Positions 61,470 to 64,000 of a DNA stretch of 64,000 nt are shown here, one piece after another (positions within the stretch are counted from its first letter, which is position 1; every line of letters starts with the position of its first letter). Source of the stretch: an uncultured Lachnospiraceae bacterium (GTDB taxonomy: Bacteria > Bacillota > Clostridia > Lachnospirales > Lachnospiraceae). Below the pieces are notes generated by a model. The model worked only from the letters and a program-made list of their open reading frames with translations. It was not told the origin of the DNA and searched no databases. The position numbers and the translations under genes were made by a program. Location of the stretch: NCBI GenBank assembly GCA_947643615.1, contig CANRWO010000008.1, forward strand, positions 1-64,000. Reading direction: 5' to 3'.

Positions 61470-62498
61470 ATGAACCCTATTAAAGTTTTGGTTGTGGAAG
61501 ATTCCCTTGTGTTCCGGGAGCTTTTGGTACAGGGGCTCAGCAAGGATCCCAGTATTCAGGTCGTGGGCACTGCAAAGGATCCTTTTGAGGCCAGGGATGC
61601 CATTTTAAGAGTTCATCCGGATGTGATGACGTTGGACGTGGAACTTCCCCGTATGAACGGGATTGAGTTTCTGAGGAAGCTGATGCCTCAGTATCCTCTT
61701 CCGGTAGTGGTCATCAGTTCTCTTTCCGATAAGGTGTTTGACGCTATGAATGCCGGCGCGGTAGATTTTGTGGCGAAACCTGCGGTGTCCGAAATTAAGC
61801 AGCTGGAAAGCTTTATACGGAATGAGCTGCTGGTTAAGATCAAGATTGCTTCCACTGCGAAGATCAGCAAGATCAAACAGCAGGTTATGCCCCAGGAAAC
61901 ACATACGTTTACCTCTCAGGGGAAGAACCTGGTGATTGCCATAGGGGCATCAACAGGCGGGACCGAAGCCATTTTTTCTGTTATGAAGGATTACGGCGCA
62001 GACTTGCCCGGCATTGTTGTAGTACAGCACATGCCCCCCGGGTTTACGGATATGTATGCCAAGAGACTGGATAACCAATGCAGGGTGCGGGTCAAGGAGG
62101 CCCGGACCGGGGACAGGGTACTGCCGGGAACGGTGCTGATCGCTCCGGGCGGGGATCGGCACATGCATCTTGTAAAGGTGAACGGTATGTACCAGGTAGA
62201 GATAAAGGCAGGCCCCAAGGTGAACGGCCACTGCCCGTCGGTAGACGTGCTTTTTGAGTCTGTAGCCAAGGTAGCCGGCCCCAGTGCATTGGGAATTATA
62301 TTGACCGGGATGGGAGGAGACGGGGCCAAGGGCCTGCTCTCCATGCGAAAGGCGGGGGCCAGGACAATCGGGCAGGATGAGTCTACCTGTGTGGTCTATG
62401 GCATGCCGAAGGTAGCATATGATTTAGGTGCAGTAGAGTTTCAGGAGAAACTGTCAAATATTGCAAAGAAAACTTATTATGTGTTAAACACAATGTAA
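61470..62498 (+). CDS. cheB: Chemotaxis response regulator protein-glutamate methylesterase CheB
   Basis: A 342-residue two-domain enzyme. The receiver has D56 (MTLDVELPRMNG). A linker follows, then the methylesterase domain with the serine in IGASTGGTEA, the histidine in VVQHMPPGF and the aspartate in TGMGGDGAKG. It removes methyl groups placed by CheR once phosphorylated by CheA. It lies 17 bp after cheR. Confidence 0.95.
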   Translation: MNPIKVLVVEDSLVFRELLVQGLSKDPSIQVVGTAKDPFEARDAILRVHPDVMTLDVELPRMNGIEFLRKLMPQYPLPVVVISSLSDKVFDAMNAGAVDFVAKPAVSEIKQLESFIRNELLVKIKIASTAKISKIKQQVMPQETHTFTSQGKNLVIAIGASTGGTEAIFSVMKDYGADLPGIVVVQHMPPGFTDMYAKRLDNQCRVRVKEARTGDRVLPGTVLIAPGGDRHMHLVKVNGMYQVEIKAGPKVNGHCPSVDVLFESVAKVAGPSALGIILTGMGGDGAKGLLSMRKAGARTIGQDESTCVVYGMPKVAYDLGAVEFQEKLSNIAKKTYYVLNTM

Positions 62499-62510
62499 AG
62501 GAGTGGGAGT

Positions 62511-62903
62511 ATGAAAATTTTATTGGCTGAAGACGATTACGCGACCAGAAAATTTATGTCAGGGTTCCTGTCAAAATACGGTGAATGTGACGTGACCGTA
62601 GACGGCATGGAGGCGGTGGACGCATTCCTGATGGCTCTGGAAGACGAGGAACCTTACGATCTGGTATGTTTGGACATTATGATGCCGGTTATGGACGGGT
62701 ATCAGGCACTGATGGGAATCCGTAATCTGGAAAAGCAGAAAAATATCCCGAAGGAACAGGAAGTCAAGGTTATTATGACCACTGCATTGAATGACGAGCA
62801 GAATGTGAAAATGGCATTTGACCTGGGATGCACCATTTATTCAGGTAAGCCAATCGATCAGACCAGATTTGAGCAGGCTATGAAGAAGCTCAATCTGATA
62901 TGA
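62511..62903 (+). CDS. Single-domain response regulator (CheY-like)
   Basis: A 130-residue receiver. Acidic residues EDD (7-9), the acceptor D55 (LVCLDIMMPVMDG) and K near 114 (YSGKPID) are in place. A threonine in MTTAL aligns with the usual Thr/Ser. It could be the motor regulator CheY or a variant; a stretched loop at about 90-100 (KNIPKEQEVKV) is unlike classic CheY and close to other single-receiver proteins. It lies 12 bp after cheB with AAAGGAG before the ATG. Confidence 0.88.
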   Translation: MKILLAEDDYATRKFMSGFLSKYGECDVTVDGMEAVDAFLMALEDEEPYDLVCLDIMMPVMDGYQALMGIRNLEKQKNIPKEQEVKVIMTTALNDEQNVKMAFDLGCTIYSGKPIDQTRFEQAMKKLNLI

Positions 62904-62916
62904 TAAAAAGGTGTAA

Positions 62917-62957
62917 GGAAATTCCAGTCGGTCAGGGCACTGCTTTCAGGAATTTCC
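62917..62957 (+). repeat. Inverted repeat between the CheY-like gene and cheA
   Basis: GGAAATTCC (62917-62925) pairs exactly with GGAATTTCC (62949-62957). A second palindrome, TGCCGATCATATCGGCA, lies at about 63045-63062. The 214-bp gap holds no gene. The hairpins may mark an mRNA processing or attenuation point inside the che operon. Confidence 0.55.
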
Positions 62958-63117
62958 CATATACACATTGAAGAGCGCAAAGCGGGCACAGCTCGCTTCG
63001 GGCAGCGTTCTTTCCGGGTACATCAGATATCCCGGATTTGCGTTGTGCCGATCATATCGGCAAAAGCATTATCACGAAGTAATGACAAAAAGAAAATAAA
63101 AGGGAAAGGAGAAGTAC

Positions 63118-64000
63118 ATGGCTGAGGAATTTAATGTGGAAGGAATGCTTGATATGTATCTGTTCGAAAACGGGCAGCTGCTGGAACAGCTTCAGGAGAC
63201 TGTCCTGGAGCAGAAAGATGCAGAGTGCTTTGATGAAGATACCATTAATGAGATCTTCAGGACGATGCATACCATCAAGGGTTCTTCCGGAATTATGATG
63301 TTTGATAATGTAACAGCCATCTCACACAAACTGGAGGATGTTTTCTATTATTTAAGAGAATCACATCCCCAAAATGTGGTCCATGAGACACTGGTAGAGC
63401 ATGTACTGCAGGTGGTGGATTTCATCACCGGTGAAATGGACAAAATACAGGACGGGAGTCCGGTGGACGGAGATCCGGCGGATATTATCGCTGAATTAGA
63501 CCGGTTTCTGAATGAAATCAAGAACGGTGCGGCAAAGGAAGGCAAGGAGCTGCCAAAAGCAAATGTGAGCGAAGAGCCGAAGCACTTTTATATTGCCCCC
63601 GTGGCAAACAGCGCCAGCCATTTCTACAAGATATACATAACATTTTATCCTGAGACGGATATGGCAAACGTGCATGCGTATAAAACGGTATATGCCCTGA
63701 AAGAGTTTGCGGAGGATCTGCTGTATGAGCCGGAGGATCTGATCTCCGATGACAGCAGTATAGCTACCCTGCTGGAGGACGGGTTCCGTATTTTGCTTCA
63801 GGCGCAGTGCACGGAGGAAGATATCAGGAATGTTATTAAGACAGGATACGATATTGAGAAAGTAGATATCTATGAATGTAAGGCGGAGGAGTTCTTACAG
63901 GGGTTTGATTTCGGGGACCAGCCTCCGATGGAGCAGCAGATCGACCTGCAGTCCAGCGTGGAGGAAATTGAAGCCAAGGCTATGGCAGAGCAGGGAAGCG
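63118..64000 (+). CDS. cheA: Chemotaxis histidine kinase CheA (N-terminal part; runs off the window)
   Basis: The first 294 residues are present, and the frame is open at the window end. The HPt domain has H51 in MHTIKGSSGIM. A linker follows, and a region resembling the CheY/CheB-binding P2 domain starts near residue 160 (SHFYKIYITFYPETDMANVHAYK). The dimerisation, ATPase and CheW-like domains must lie beyond the window. AAAGGAGAA precedes the ATG. Placement after cheR, cheB and a receiver gene agrees with the call. Confidence 0.92.
   Translation, partial: MAEEFNVEGMLDMYLFENGQLLEQLQETVLEQKDAECFDEDTINEIFRTMHTIKGSSGIMMFDNVTAISHKLEDVFYYLRESHPQNVVHETLVEHVLQVVDFITGEMDKIQDGSPVDGDPADIIAELDRFLNEIKNGAAKEGKELPKANVSEEPKHFYIAPVANSASHFYKIYITFYPETDMANVHAYKTVYALKEFAEDLLYEPEDLISDDSSIATLLEDGFRILLQAQCTEEDIRNVIKTGYDIEKVDIYECKAEEFLQGFDFGDQPPMEQQIDLQSSVEEIEAKAMAEQGS

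Overview
The window looks like a chromosomal segment of a spore-forming, chemotactic member of the Clostridia, most likely Lachnospiraceae. The evidence is spoVAD and spoVAE, a che cluster, Firmicutes-type Opp and DegV genes, strong GGAGG ribosome binding sites and a moderate-GC, AT-rich-promoter style. The species cannot be read from the sequence. No rRNA, tRNA, CRISPR array, phage or transposase gene was seen.

Layout. (1) 0.1-8 kb: a chemoreceptor, a Ca-type P-type ATPase behind a hairpin that hides its ribosome binding site, a GH2 glycosidase on the minus strand and an amidohydrolase. (2) 8.1-22.9 kb: a long same-strand operon that is a Gram-positive Pel-type exopolysaccharide locus. It runs from a PqqD-like small protein through an epimerase-PelD fusion, PelE-like, a large repeat-bearing membrane protein, a DUF2194 (PelA-like) protein, PelF, PelG, a DUF2304 protein, two glycosyltransferases and a DUF4832 protein, and ends in a strong hairpin. 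(3) 23-33.4 kb: a second group of surface-polysaccharide genes on both strands (DUF4832 paralogue, GT4, flippase, GT2s, a GT-C-like membrane protein, a nucleotidyltransferase). (4) 33.4-38.2 kb: two small proteins share a 24-residue leader in front of different CBM-like beta domains. They are followed by a peptidase-less ABC exporter and a convergent PqqD-HprK-like kinase fusion. With the upstream nucleotidyltransferase this resembles the accessory set of Firmicutes lasso-peptide clusters, but without the lasso synthetases, and it is my best candidate for an undescribed system. (5) 38.4-45.4 kb: housekeeping and sporulation genes (trpS, an SH3 protein, spoVAD, ridA, spoVAE, DUF5721, transglutaminase). 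(6) 45.8-54.7 kb: an oppABCDF operon with an internal terminator, degV, DUF1294 and argG. (7) 55-64 kb: signalling genes: DUF6033, an orphan HPt protein, two response regulator-HD-GYP proteins (one with a broken HD pair), a PAS histidine kinase, cheR, cheB, a CheY-like regulator and the start of cheA.

How the parts fit. The PelD fusion keeps an RxxD motif of the kind that binds c-di-GMP in PelD, and the 55-60 kb block encodes HD-GYP proteins that would degrade c-di-GMP. This links motility and chemotaxis signalling to exopolysaccharide output (inference). Non-coding signals also stand out. A family of long imperfect palindromes (34702-34876 and 60418-60583, plus a half copy at 42331-42408) shares a hairpin with a compensatory base change. 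An 11-G tract sits inside the Pel operon. Several 5' leaders are highly structured.
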